The translations under genes were made by a program, and so were the position numbers. Under the pieces are notes generated by a model. It searched no databases and was not told the origin of the DNA. It was given only the letters and a program-made list of their open reading frames with translations. From contig PJAB01001544.1 in NCBI GenBank assembly GCA_002887195.1, positions 1 through 13,770 on the forward strand: a stretch of DNA of 13,770 nt. Direction: 5' to 3'. This DNA is from Chrysochromulina parva (taxonomy: Eukaryota; Haptophyta; Prymnesiales; Chrysochromulinaceae). Positions 1 to 8,421 of this stretch are shown in pieces. Positions within the stretch are counted from its first letter, which is position 1; every line of letters starts with the position of its first letter.

Positions 1-217
1 GCAGGCGCTCAAAGTACTCAGAACCCGAGGTGATGCACAGGGCGTGAGCGTGGAAGGCGGTGCCGTCCGCCGCCACCACCTCCACGTCGGTGAGGCGACC
101 ATCGCGGAACTTGGCGATGGTGCTCGGCTTCTCGGCGAGGCCGCCCACGAGCTCGATCGATGCGGCGGAGGGCGCGTCGGCGGAAGCGCGGCGCGCGCGC
201 TTGCGTGAGGGCGGCAT
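1..217 (-). CDS. BTB/POZ domain protein, N-terminal part (cut by left edge)
   Basis: Seen: reading leftward from the ATG at 217, an open frame of 72 codons runs off the window edge. An in-frame stop at 260-262 and no other in-frame ATG before 217 make this the likely start. The first 20 residues are basic and Ala/Ser-rich (MPPSRKRARRASADAPSAAS), which could be a nuclear localisation signal. From about residue 36 comes FRDGRLTDVEVVAADG followed by FHAHALCITSGSEYFERL. Known: this is the start of a BTB/POZ fold (a 'D-V-x-x-V' strand, then 'F-x-A-H-x-x-x-L' and 'S-x-Y-F'), used for dimerisation and often for recruiting CUL3 ubiquitin ligases; kelch, ankyrin or other partner domains usually follow. 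Those would lie outside the window, so the subfamily cannot be named. It is divergent from the plus-strand gene at 354, with about 136 bp between start codons. Confidence 0.75.
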   Translation of the reverse strand, partial: MPPSRKRARRASADAPSAASIELVGGLAEKPSTIAKFRDGRLTDVEVVAADGTAFHAHALCITSGSEYFERL

Positions 218-353
218 GAGATCGTGAAAAGCGGAGCTTCGGGCGGAGAGTCTTTCTCGTCAACTTTGTTCGTATGTTACCCACAAAGTCGAAGAAGACC
301 ACTTGACCGCGAGAAATCTCAAACTTGGGAGATAAGTGCTCGCACTCAAAAGC
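218..353. promoter_or_regulatory. Short divergent intergenic region (putative bidirectional promoter)
   Basis: This 136-bp interval separates the start codons of the minus-strand BTB gene and the plus-strand plastid protein gene, so both promoters and both 5' UTRs must fit here or overlap the genes. It contains a 7-bp inverted repeat, ACTTTGT at 263-269 and ACAAAGT at 283-289, and a smaller ATCTC/GAGAT pair near 316-333. No TATA-like box is obvious. Promoter function is inferred from gene orientation only. Confidence 0.45.
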
Positions 354-1217
354 ATGATGAGTCGTCGCCTGTGGCCGCTCTTGGCGTTCGCACTCCTGCA
401 GTGTCGCGGCGCTTTCGTAGCCAACGTGGCCGTATCGCAACGGCGCGCTACTACTCCTGCGCTGGCGGCCGCGCAAATTTGCATGAAGAAGGGGCGGGCG
501 CAGGGCGGCGGACCAAAGATCGGCTTGGGGCGGAAGAGCAAGACCGCAAAGGAGCTCAATGTCGCAAAGAAGCGCAGAGAGATTGAGCGCTCCTATGTGA
601 GGATAGTGAAGAAGCCCACCGTGCTTCCTGGACGGCAGGAAGATCGCTTCGCCGATCAGGCTTCGCCCACGACGCCGGCCGCGACCGTCTACGCACGAAC
701 GGCGAGCGGCTCATCCGAGGATGGCACTGTGGGCGCTTGGATGGAGGTGGGTCGCGTGAGCGTAGCGGGACGCGTGGCCACGCTCGGTTTGGACAGCCCG
801 CTCAGCCATGAGGATGCGGCCTATGTGCAGAAGCGCCTGATTCTCGAGCACGCGTGTCGCATCCACCCTACGCTGCAGCTGCACCATGAGCACCTCGAGC
901 TTGGCATGACGCCGCCAAGGGCGGCGCGCGCCGCGGCCGAGGGCGACGCGATGGCGGACGTTGAGCCCGAGCCTGAACCAACGCTGCTGCAGCGGGACGA
1001 GATTGCCGATCTCATCATGGAGCAGAAGCAGCTCGCGGCGGCGTGTGGCTTCGTAGGCAAGCCGGATCCCAAAGCCGGCCACTTCTACGCAGACAGCGAG
1101 CTTGGAGATGCGTTCAAGACCGACGCGAGAAAGGTCATTCTCAGCAAGCTCGGCAACAATGCGAAGAGCGCCGTGCACAAGCAGTTCAACGAGATGCTCG
1201 GGCTGCGTGGCCACTGA
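354..1217 (+). CDS. Plastid-targeted protein of unknown family
   Basis: Seen: an uninterrupted 287-codon frame ending in TGA. The start is placed at the first ATG (354, immediately followed by a second ATG at 357); the frame is open further upstream only through non-ATG codons. Residues 1-19 form a short basic start plus hydrophobic core (MMSRRLWPLLAFALLQCRG), then AF and a Ser/Arg/Ala stretch. This fits a signal peptide followed by a transit peptide with Phe near the cleavage site, typical of red-lineage complex plastids. Residues about 45-90 are very rich in Lys and Arg. The centre has an acidic stretch (VEPEPEPT), and the end resembles a helical domain (KSAVHKQFNEMLGLRGH). I do not recognise the family and assign no function. 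Third codon positions are mostly G or C, supporting real coding. Presence in the plastid is an inference from the presequence. Confidence 0.7.
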   Translation: MMSRRLWPLLAFALLQCRGAFVANVAVSQRRATTPALAAAQICMKKGRAQGGGPKIGLGRKSKTAKELNVAKKRREIERSYVRIVKKPTVLPGRQEDRFADQASPTTPAATVYARTASGSSEDGTVGAWMEVGRVSVAGRVATLGLDSPLSHEDAAYVQKRLILEHACRIHPTLQLHHEHLELGMTPPRAARAAAEGDAMADVEPEPEPTLLQRDEIADLIMEQKQLAAACGFVGKPDPKAGHFYADSELGDAFKTDARKVILSKLGNNAKSAVHKQFNEMLGLRGH

Positions 1218-1411
1218 GCGCTGGTCCCGCGGGGGCGTCCCGCGTCCGCCAGCCCGACCTCCTCCGATGGGCCCCGTCGCTCGACCGCCCGATTCGCGAT
1301 TGGCCCACAGTCTCTGAGTCACACATTCCGAATGGCAAACAGAGCGGCGGAGGCGAGAACCAACCTGGCGTACAGTGGCATGTGCGTGTGTAGGATTTAA
1401 AATATAATCAT

Positions 1412-1417
1412 AATAAA
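1412..1417 (+). terminator. AATAAA candidate polyadenylation signal
   Basis: A canonical AATAAA hexamer lies in the only strongly AT-rich patch of this interval, about 195 nt downstream of the stop codon of the plus-strand gene at 354-1217. It is a plausible 3'-end signal for that gene. Poly(A) signals in this group of algae are not well fixed, so this is suggestive only. Confidence 0.35.
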
Positions 1418-1629
1418 CGTGGTCGAACGTGTAAAAATCGTGAGCCGCGTGGCGCGCGCGACGCTCGGCGCGGAGACCGCCTGACCCTGAGCCCTGACCG
1501 CGCCGCACCCCCGGCATGACCCCCGGCCGACCGCACCGCCGGGGAGCGGGGTCCGGGGCGTGCGCGGCGTACCGGCGACGCGGCGACCAGGGGACCGGCA
1601 GCGGCGAGACGTCGGGACCGGGGACGAGC

Positions 1630-1670
1630 GGACGTGGGCACGTGTGGCGCAGCACGTCGGTGCCACGTCC
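1630..1670. repeat. Intergenic stem-loop, 11-bp stem
   Basis: GGACGTGGGCAC (1630-1641) pairs with GTGCCACGTCC (1660-1670), leaving one bulged G; inside the 18-nt loop a further GTG/CAC pair can extend the stem. The stem is GC-rich and sits in the gap between two convergent genes. It could be a structured 3' UTR element or simply chance pairing in GC-rich DNA. Confidence 0.4.
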
Positions 1671-2043
1671 CGCGTGGCGCCCGACCGTCTTAGTCTTCAG
1701 TAGTGCGGATCTTCAACCGTGGTAGCTACTGGTACTGCCATGCCCCCGATGGGTACTGCGCGAACACCGAACTGCTGACATACACTACGCATGACACATT
1801 TGTCGGACCGTTCCGGCTCAGCACAACGACAAGCAAAAAAAGTATTACGACACGACCGAGCGTTCAACTGGCACCGGCACGTGTGAGGGTGCGTTTCGAC
1901 GCGACGACGGTGCGTAGCGCCGGCCCCTGGCCCATCCTAGGCCCATCCGTTTCTCCCTCGCGCCGCGCGTGCACCGGCACTGGCCTCGCGCCGCTGTTCC
2001 TCTGCGCTCCACCCGCGCTCCATCGAGCGTCGTACCGAGCGCA

Positions 2044-5000
2044 TTACATCCCCTCGATCTTGTCGTCCACCTCAGCGTACAGCTGGCGCAGGCGGTCGAG
2101 GTTATCCTCGGTCGTCTCCCAGTAGCCGCGCCCGTTGGCCTCGAGGAAGGTGGTCACCATGTCGCGGAAGGCGTTCGGGTTGGTCTCGAGCAGCCGCTTC
2201 TGCATCTCAGGGTCGGCGATGAAGACCTCGTTCGCGTCCTCGTACACGAAGTTGTCGACGGCGCCCGCGGTCGCGGACCAGCCCATCGTGTTGCGCAGCC
2301 GCTTGGTGATCTCGCGCGTGCCCTCGTAGCCCGAGGCAAGCATGCCCTCGTAGAACTTCGGGTTGAGCAGCTTGGTGCGCGCGTCGAGGCGAACCGTCTC
2401 CGAGAGCGTGCGCACCTGCGCGTTGGCGGTGGTCGTGTCGGCGACGTACGCGGTCGGCTTCTTGCCGTCCGTGCGCAGCCCGGCCACCACCTTGGTCGGA
2501 TCGGAGTCGAAGTAGTGCGACACGTCCGAGAGCGAGATCTCGGACGAGTCGAGGTTCTGGAAGGTCACGTCCACGCGCTTGAGGGACGACTTGAACAGGG
2601 CGTTTTGGTCGTCGAGCACGCCGGGGCGGTCCGCGTTGAAGGCGAAGCCCTTGCGCGAGAGGAACTGGTCCTGGAGCTGCGCCTCGTCCTCCCAGCCGCC
2701 ATTCTCGATGGCGAGGCCCACGTTGGCCGAGTACGAGCCGGCGGCATTCGAGAAGACGCGAGTGGCCGCGTCGCGCAGCGACAGGCCCATCTCCTCGGCC
2801 TGCTCGAGCGCGTGCTTGCGCACAAAGTTCATCTCGAGCGGCTCATCGAGCTCCGCCACCATCTTGACGGCGCGGTCGAGCAGGTTCATCTGGTTGATGA
2901 AGAGGTCACGGAAGACGCCCGAGCACGTGACGACGACGTCGATGCGGGGCCGGCCGAGCTCCTCAAGGGGGATCGCCTCGATGCGGTTGACGCGGCCGAG
3001 CGAGTCGGGCAGCGGGCGCACACCGACCATCCAGAGCACCTGCGCGAGCGACTCGCCGTACGTCTTGATGTTGTCGGTGCCCCAGAGCACGAAGGCGATC
3101 GACTCGGGGTACTTGCCGCCGTTGTCCGCCGCCTGCCGGTCAAGCAGCCGGTCGACGACCTTCTTGGCGCAGTCGCACGCCGCCGACGTGGGGATGGCCT
3201 GCGGGTCGAGCGCATGCATGTTCTTGCCAGTGGGGAGCACGAGGGGGTTGCGGATCGGATCACCACCCGGGCCCGGCGTAATGAAGTAGCCGTTGAGGCC
3301 CTCTAGCAGAGCGCCCATCTCGTTGTCGGCGACGACCTGCTTGAGGCAGAACTCGCAGTAGGCGAAGAGCGGCGCGAGCTCGTCGTCCGACACGTCGAAC
3401 TTGAGCTCGAGGAGCGCCTTGCGCATGGGCGAGCCGCCGGCGAAGAGGGCGCCAAGCTTGGCACCCATCTCGTTGACCTCGGTCACGCGGCCCTGCGCAT
3501 CCGTCGAGCGGGCGACGGAGGCACGGATGGCGGCGCGCACGCCCAGCTTGATCTCCTCGCACAGGCGCACATCATCGAGGACGCCGCGGTCCGAGCCGCG
3601 GTACACGTCCTCAATGTCGCGCCCACGCGCCTTGGCGAGCATGCGCGGGAGGCCCGAGATGGGCACGGTCGAGTCGATGCCGTTGCCCTCCGGCCGATCG
3701 ATCGAAGCGATGTTGACGAGCGTGGCGATGGCTTCCTCGGCAGTGGGCGGCACGCCGACCGTGTGCAGGCCGCACGGGAGCAGCCGTGACTCGATCTCCA
3801 TGATCTTGCCGTACACCTTGCCCACGACGCGGTCGCGCTCATCGAGGCTCATCGTCGAGCAGTCAAAGTCCTCAGCTGGCAGATCCACATCCTTGTCCAG
3901 GTTGCACACGCGCGCGGTGGCGATGATCGAGTTGCAGATAGTCGAGCCGCGCCCGCTCTCGCGCAGGCCCTGGTACGAGCCCACGAGCTCGCCGAGCTCC
4001 TTGAGCCCCTTGTACAGGCCGGCGTTCTCGGCGGGCGGGGTGAGGTACGAGATGGTGGCCGCGTACGAGCGGCGCTTGGCGATCGTCGCTTCCGAGGGGT
4101 TGTTGGCGGCGTAGTAGTACAGGTTGGGCGTCGACTGGATGAGGCGGTCGGGGTAGCAGCCACCCGACATGCCCACCTGCTTGCCCGGCATAAACTCGAG
4201 AGAGCCGTGCGTGCCGAAGTGGAGCACCGCATCCGCACCGAAGACCTTCTCGACGTACGTGTAGTAGGCGGCGAAGCCGTGGTGGGGCGAGGCCGACTTA
4301 GCGTACAGCAAGCGCATCGGGTCGCCTTCGTATCCAAACGAGGGCTGCACACCGATGAAGACGTTTCCGTACGTCTTGCCGAAGATGAGCAGGTTCTGAC
4401 CGTCCGAGTTGAGGTTGCCCGGGGGTGGGCCCCAGTTCTCCTCGAGCTCCACTGCGTACGGGGTCAGGTCCTGGTACTCGCGCACACTCATCTTGTACTC
4501 GACGTTCAGGGTGGGCGCGGCGAGGCGCGCCTCCTTGTCGTGCAGCACATCGTCGACGAGCGCCTCGACGGACTCGGGGAGCTTGCCCACGTCGTAGCCG
4601 GCGGCCTGCATCGTCTTCAGGCACTCAAAGATGGAGCCGAAGACGTTCAGGTACGCGGCGGTGCCCACGTTGCCCTTGTCAGGAGGGAAGGAGAAGACCG
4701 TCACGGCCACCTTCTTGTCGACATTCTTCTTGCGCGAGAGCGAGGCCCACTTATTGGCGCGGCGCGCGAGCGTGTCGATGCGGTCGCTCTGAGGGATGGA
4801 TCGGCCGGTGACGCCGTCGCGGCCAGCGAAGATGATCGGCTCGATGGCGCCATCGAGCTCCGGCAGCGCCACCTGGAGGGCAACCTGGATCGGGTGCAGG
4901 CCGAGCTCCGAGTCCTTCCACTCCTCAAAGGTCTGGAAGGTCGCCGGCACCGCGCACAGGTACGGCCGGTTGAGCGCCTTGAGCGTCGCGATCGCCTTCG

Positions 5001-6657
5001 GGTGATCCTGCGTCGCTGGGCCGCCGACGAGCGCGAAGCCAGACAGGTTGATCGTGGTGTCGACGATCGACTTGCCGTTGACGAAGAAGTAGTCGTCGAT
5101 CGGCTTCGAGAAGTCGAGCGCGCCCGTGTACGTGGGCAGCACGAGCGAGCCCAGCGACTCGAGCTCCATAATGAGCGACACGTAGTGCGCGTCGTCCTTG
5201 GTGTTGATGTGCGACTTCTGGAGCACGAGGCCGATCACGGGCGCGTTGTTCGGGTTGATGCCGAGCGCGGGCGCGTGCTCGTTGTAGAGCCAGTCCTTGT
5301 ACTCGGCCACGGTCTCAAAGACGCGCGGCGCCACGGGGTGCCAGATGCCCATGTCAGGGATGACGACCGGCTCCTTGACCTTGACCTCAGTCAGGTAGCC
5401 AGCCGCCTTGATCTCGCCAACGTAGTTCTTGGCCAGGTTGAGCAGCAGCGCCTCGATGTTCTCGGGCGAGCCGCCGAGCCAGTACTGGAGCGACATCATG
5501 AACGAGCGCGCGTCCTGCGCCTTGTCGCCGGGCAGGTACTTGAGCACCTTGGGCAGGGTGCGCACGAGCTTCAGCATGCCGTCCTGGAACGAGGTACCCT
5601 TAGGCTTGTTCTTCTTCATGAAATCCATCATCACGTTCTTCGACTGGCCCATTGAGGCCATAGTGAAGGTGCCGATCTTGTTGAGCTTCATCACCGCAGG
5701 CATCGATGGGAAGACGCACACGGCGTCCAGTTTGTCGCGCAGCGGCTCGACGACCTCGACGACCTTGTCGGCGAGCTCCTGCACGAAGATGAGCGAGCCG
5801 ATGAAAATGTTGGCCTCGGCCATATCCTTCTTGAACTGCTCGAAGTTGACGGGGTCGCGCAGCTCCTCAAGGATGTAGCCGGAGCACTCGACCGCCACGT
5901 CCGGCTGCACGGGCGGGGTGGGAGCGGGCGAGTGAGCCCACATGTTGATGAATCTTTTGAGAATCTTGGATGCGATTCTCAGATGCAAAATCAGATGCAT
6001 GCGCGTGACAAGGCAGTGTCGCGCACCTGGCCAGCGTTGATGCGCTTGCACGCGGTCGTGAGCGACGCCTGGTACTGCGACTCGAGCACCACGTACACGA
6101 CCTTGAAGACGGAGCGGCTGCCCACCTCGTCAGGCACGACCTTGCGGTCAGCAGGATTGCTGCTGGTGAAGAGGCCGCTCTGGCCCGTGGCGACCATGCT
6201 GGGCGCCGACGAGCGAAGCACGGCTCGTCTGCAGGCGGAACAGTCGAGCGCAGAGCACGCGTCAGTCGATGGGCGCGCTGGGGCAAGGACCAGGCAGTGT
6301 GTTGGCAGCGCAGGAGCGGTGCTGCGGCAGCGCCGCAGGCGCATGCACCCAGCTCACCGTGACTGCTGCTGCTGCTGCTGCGCAAGGCTCGTCGCGAGCT
6401 CCTGCTGCGCGAACTGGGCCATCTCGCTGTGTGACCTCACGGCTGCGGTAGGAGCGAGAAACGACGATGCACGTCAGATGAGCATCCTCAGCGCAGCGAC
6501 GACGCCGAGCGCGCAGCCGCTGCTGCCTGACAGCGCGGAATCGGCAGTCTGGCGGCGCGGTGTGCATGGGCGCACCGACACGCGGCGCAGTGGTTGGGGC
6601 AAAGCTAGCATAGCTCGCCGCCGTGGCGGCGATGCATCCGACGGTGAGGATCCGCAT
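2044..6657 (-). CDS. chlH: Magnesium chelatase H subunit (ChlH), plastid-targeted, three exons
   Basis: ChlH binds protoporphyrin IX and, with the ChlI/ChlD motor, inserts Mg2+, the first committed step of chlorophyll synthesis in the plastid. Modelled exons on the minus strand: 6657-6473 (presequence), 6228-6027, and 5904-2044 (stop TAA), giving about 1415 aa against roughly 1380 in plants. Exon 2 carries GLFTSS and [16 protein letters not shown]; exon 3 continues with GYILEELRD and [18 protein letters not shown], matching the ChlH N-terminal domain in order. The CobN/Mg-chelatase region carries [15 protein letters not shown] (near residue 691) and [20 protein letters not shown]. The exon 2-3 junction (CAG|GTGCGC ... 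GTGCAG|CC) is in phase 0. The exon 1-2 junction is less certain: donor 6473 with acceptor 6228 (phase 2), or donor 6441 (GTGAGG) with acceptor 6277 (phase 1), both keep the frame. The presequence has ASYASFAP, a red-lineage plastid signal cleavage motif. Confidence 0.93.
5905..6026 (-). other. ChlH intron 2 (122 nt, GT-AG)
   Basis: On the minus strand the donor is GGCCAG|GTGCGC at 6027/6026 and the acceptor is CGCCCGTGCAG|CCGGAC at 5905/5904, preceded by a pyrimidine-rich run. Removing it joins KRINAGQ to [17 protein letters not shown] in phase 0 and restores the conserved N-terminal ChlH order, which is otherwise split between two frames. Inside it are a 9-bp direct repeat (TCAGATGCA at 5979-5987 and 5991-5999) and a hairpin at 5956-5983. 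Confidence 0.85.
5956..5983. repeat. Hairpin inside ChlH intron 2
   Basis: GAGAATC (5959-5965) pairs perfectly with GATTCTC (5974-5980) around an 8-nt loop. The pairing extends outward by three more pairs, one of them a G-T wobble, to about 10 bp. It lies wholly within the 122-nt intron and is AT-richer than the surrounding exons. A role in drawing the splice sites together is possible but unproven. Confidence 0.5.
6229..6472 (-). other. ChlH intron 1 (preferred model; exact ends uncertain)
   Basis: The signal-peptide frame (from ATG 6657) and the frame carrying the start of mature ChlH differ, so an intron is required between them. The preferred ends are donor CTGAC|GTGCAT (6473/6472) and acceptor TTCCGCCTGCAG|A (6229/6228), phase 2. 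The alternative is 6440-6278 (donor GTGAGG, acceptor CTTGCCCCAG), phase 1, which adds 27 residues. The alternative has the better donor, while the preferred model has the better pyrimidine tract. Both contain the (CTG)6 repeat at 6363-6380. Confidence 0.5.
6363..6380. repeat. (CTG)6 trinucleotide repeat
   Basis: There are six uninterrupted CTG units on the plus strand, (CAG)6 on the ChlH sense strand. They lie in either version of ChlH intron 1. Because each sense-strand CAG resembles a 3' splice site, length variation here could affect intron 1 splicing; that is inference. Confidence 0.7.
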
Positions 6658-7081
6658 TGACGATTGCCTCCGACGCTGCCAGATCTGTCGAAGGCGAAGA
6701 GCACTTGGACCCAATCAGGTCTGGGGAACCTGATCGCCGAAGTAAGCGGAAACGCCCCCAATGAAAATGAAATAGAATTGCGACGCCCATCACCGAAGAA
6801 TTTTAAAAATGAGCTTGGTCGTGCACAGACACACAAAGGTCTCTCAAGGTACTTGTAGGAACTACATGAAACATGATGACTTGGTTCATGAAGCTTGATT
6901 GAAGGAGTTTGTGTCGCGTAAGATGGCAGTGTGAAGCTGTGAACTTTAACACGACAGACGCGACCACCGGTGCTATGGCACTGTTTCTGCCCGCTCAGTA
7001 CACACACCGCAGTGCGCTCCCACCCTTGACTTGACTTGACTTGACTTGATTGGCAACGAAGGCCAGGGTCAAGGAAGCGCA
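6658..7081. promoter_or_regulatory. Divergent intergenic region between ChlH and the ferredoxin-like gene
   Basis: These 424 bp lie between the two start codons and must hold both promoters. Relative to the genes the middle (about 6760-6950) is AT-rich. It contains CATGAAACATGAT (6865-6877), nearly identical to a sequence in the YbeY/fibrillin divergent interval, a CATGAA/TTCATG inverted pair (6865-6890), and a TTGAC pentamer array at 7026-7050. No credible gene is seen within it. Confidence 0.5.
7026..7050 (+). repeat. TTGAC pentamer tandem repeat (4 exact units plus TTGAT)
   Basis: Four perfect TTGAC units followed by TTGAT end 31 nt before the ATG of the ferredoxin-like gene, so the array probably lies in the promoter or 5' UTR. 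TTGAC is the core of the plant WRKY W-box, but I have no evidence that such factors act in this organism. A simple microsatellite is the cautious reading. Confidence 0.75.
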
Positions 7082-7835
7082 ATGCAGGGCTTGCGAGTCT
7101 TAGGAACACGGGCCGTACGCGCAGCGGCGGCGGCACCGACGCGCGCGCTGGCGACCGCGGTCGCGAAGGCAACGGTCGCCGATGCTCGGTAAGCCATCGC
7201 CCGCCCCGCGATCGCCACTTCATCCGTTCCCTGGCGGTGGAGAGCGCATTTTGCCACTCACCTCCCCCAACCATACACCCGCGAGCCGCGGTGTGCCGGG
7301 TGGCTGAAGTGGCGCGCACAATTGTCTCGCGTTTCCACGTGATCTCATTCTGCGAGAACGGCCGCCGGATGGCTCAAGCGGCACGCAGATCCTCGTGCCG
7401 TCTACTCACTGTGATGTGGACATGGAAGCTCTCACGCTGTGCCTCGCTCGTCCCCCACGCAGCGTGTCATGCACCTTCATCATGGCGAAGAAGAAGCAGA
7501 AGGTGACGGTGCCCGGCATGGTCGGCTGGTCGCTGCTGGAGACGGCGCAGCACCACGGCCTGCTGATGCAGTGCTGCCACGCCGACGAGGCGTGGGATTA
7601 CAAAACCTTCGGAGAGGGTCCCATGTCCGCCGAGGATCACGTCGTCGTGTCGCGCGAGTACTTCGACAAGACGGGCCCCGTTGGCTACCAGGAGAGGAAC
7701 GTGCTCAACATGGAGGTGCCCGAGGACGTGACGCCCACCTCGCGGCTCGCAACGTGCGTGATCCTTACCAAGGAGCTCGACGGAATCACCGTCATTGTGC
7801 CGGACACCAACCCTGACTTGACCAACTACTCCTGA
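7082..7835 (+). CDS. Mitochondrial ferredoxin-like protein, resembles complex I bridging ferredoxin (C1-FDX), two exons
   Basis: Modelled as 7082-7188 joined to 7463-7835, 159 aa. Exon 1 encodes an Arg/Ala-rich, acid-poor leader (MQGLRVLGTRAVRAAAAAP, then TRALATAVAKATVADA), a typical mitochondrial targeting sequence. It ends in donor CTCG|GTAAGC; the acceptor CCCCCACGCAG|C restores the frame in phase 2. The body starts QKVTVPGMVGWSLLETAQHH and has the ferredoxin-type ending SRLATCVILTKELDGITVIV, then PDTNPD. Known: plant C1-FDX is a small degenerate adrenodoxin-like protein that bridges the two arms of mitochondrial complex I; its Pro-rich C-terminus and 'S-R-L-x-C-x-V/I-x-L-T-x-E-L' stretch look alike here. 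Of the four Cys that hold [2Fe-2S] in true ferredoxins only the last (LATC) aligns; MSAEDHV stands where C-x-x-C-H-V is expected. It is therefore unlikely to carry a normal cluster. Divergent from ChlH. Confidence 0.72.
7189..7462 (+). other. Intron of the ferredoxin-like gene (274 nt, GT-AG)
   Basis: The donor is CTCG|GTAAGCC at 7188/7189 and the acceptor is CGTCCCCCACGCAG|C at 7462/7463, with a pyrimidine-rich run before it. Splicing is phase 2 and joins the mitochondrial leader to the ferredoxin-like body without a shift. Without splicing, the leader frame meets a stop soon after the donor, and the body would lack any targeting sequence. Confidence 0.75.
7295..7387. repeat. Imperfect 24-bp direct repeat inside the intron
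   Basis: Copy 1 is 7295-7318 and copy 2 is 7364-7387, agreeing at 20 of 24 positions (consensus begins GCCGGRTGGCTSAAGYGGC). They are 69 bp apart, start to start. Both lie inside the ferredoxin-like gene's intron. Each faintly resembles the D-arm of a tRNA-Leu/Ser, but no T-arm or acceptor pairing follows, so a tRNA is not called. Confidence 0.5.
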
Positions 7836-8421
7836 GGCGTGGCCGCTCCCAGCGGTGGCGCAGCTTCGTTGATGAGCCGAGCAGCGCACGGCGTGCGCAT
7901 GTGCTCCGCGCGTCCCTAGCCCGCGTGATCCCCTACCCCCGGGGACTACCGAAGTACCTCGATCTCCCGGTTCGTCGCGCGACGCTCGCGCGCGTTAGAC
8001 GGTACCGGGGCGACTTTTTGACAAATGCTTCCTATTCGCGGTGCCGGTTGTCGCGGCGCAAATTAATACACCATACAGTCATATACTCAATACTGATTCC
8101 CTCCAGCAATTGTACACGCTGATGCTACTGTAAATGTCACCCCCAGCGCGCCTAGGCGACCAGGAGGCTCCTGCCAGCCAGGACAGCCCGCGCGCCGTCG
8201 CGTCGTGGGGGCTCCGGGGCCGCTCGGCAGCAGCGGATACAGCGCCCCTACAGCACGTACCTCTGGGTCATCCCTGGGACCTCACGCCGCATGGACACGC
8301 ACGCGCCGTACAGGCGAGGAATCGGCGCAGACCAGAGGCCGAGGCATGCACAATCTACACGCGTGCTCTCGCCCAGTCGACGAGCGCACGCTCTGCGCCA
8401 CCTTAAAAACCTGGCGCTCCC
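7836..8421. other. Convergent intergenic region, no gene seen
   Basis: This is the shared 3' space of the plus-strand ferredoxin-like gene and the minus-strand YbeY gene. There is a small C/G hairpin (TCCCC 7929-7933 with GGGGA 7941-7945) and an AT-richer stretch at about 8060-8135 that may hold 3'-end signals. The open frames here are short, compositionally unremarkable and match no family I know. Confidence 0.55.

Larger units (their letters stand above)
1218..2043. other. Convergent intergenic region, no gene seen
   Basis: This interval holds the 3' ends of the plus-strand unknown gene and the minus-strand ChlH gene. Open frames here are short, start mostly at non-ATG codons and resemble no family. 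Visible contents are an AT-rich patch with AATAAA near 1390-1417, a very GC-rich block at about 1440-1690 with a strong hairpin at 1630-1670, and an 8-bp direct repeat (GGTACTGC at 1731-1738 and 1752-1759). No tRNA or other known RNA gene is recognisable. Confidence 0.6.

Noticed and set aside
18..476. Minus-strand open frame of about 152 codons
   Set aside because: It overlaps the BTB start in another frame, is Arg/His/Gly-rich and resembles nothing, while the BTB frame has clear domain residues.
711..1655. Minus-strand open frame of about 314 codons opposite the unknown plastid protein
   Set aside because: Arg/Pro/Gly-rich shadow frame with no motif; the plus-strand frame has a signal peptide and plausible codon use.
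1969..5655. Long plus-strand open frames (about 445 and 482 codons, 1969-3306 and 4207-5655) antisense to ChlH
   Set aside because: They are mirrors of the ChlH coding frame: GC-rich third positions remove stops on the opposite strand. Their translations are Arg/Leu/Val/His-rich with no recognisable motif, and ChlH itself is certain.
7295..7400. tRNA-Leu/Ser-like D-arm in the ferredoxin-like intron
   Set aside because: No TTCGA-type T-loop, no matching acceptor stem and no clear anticodon arm follow it.
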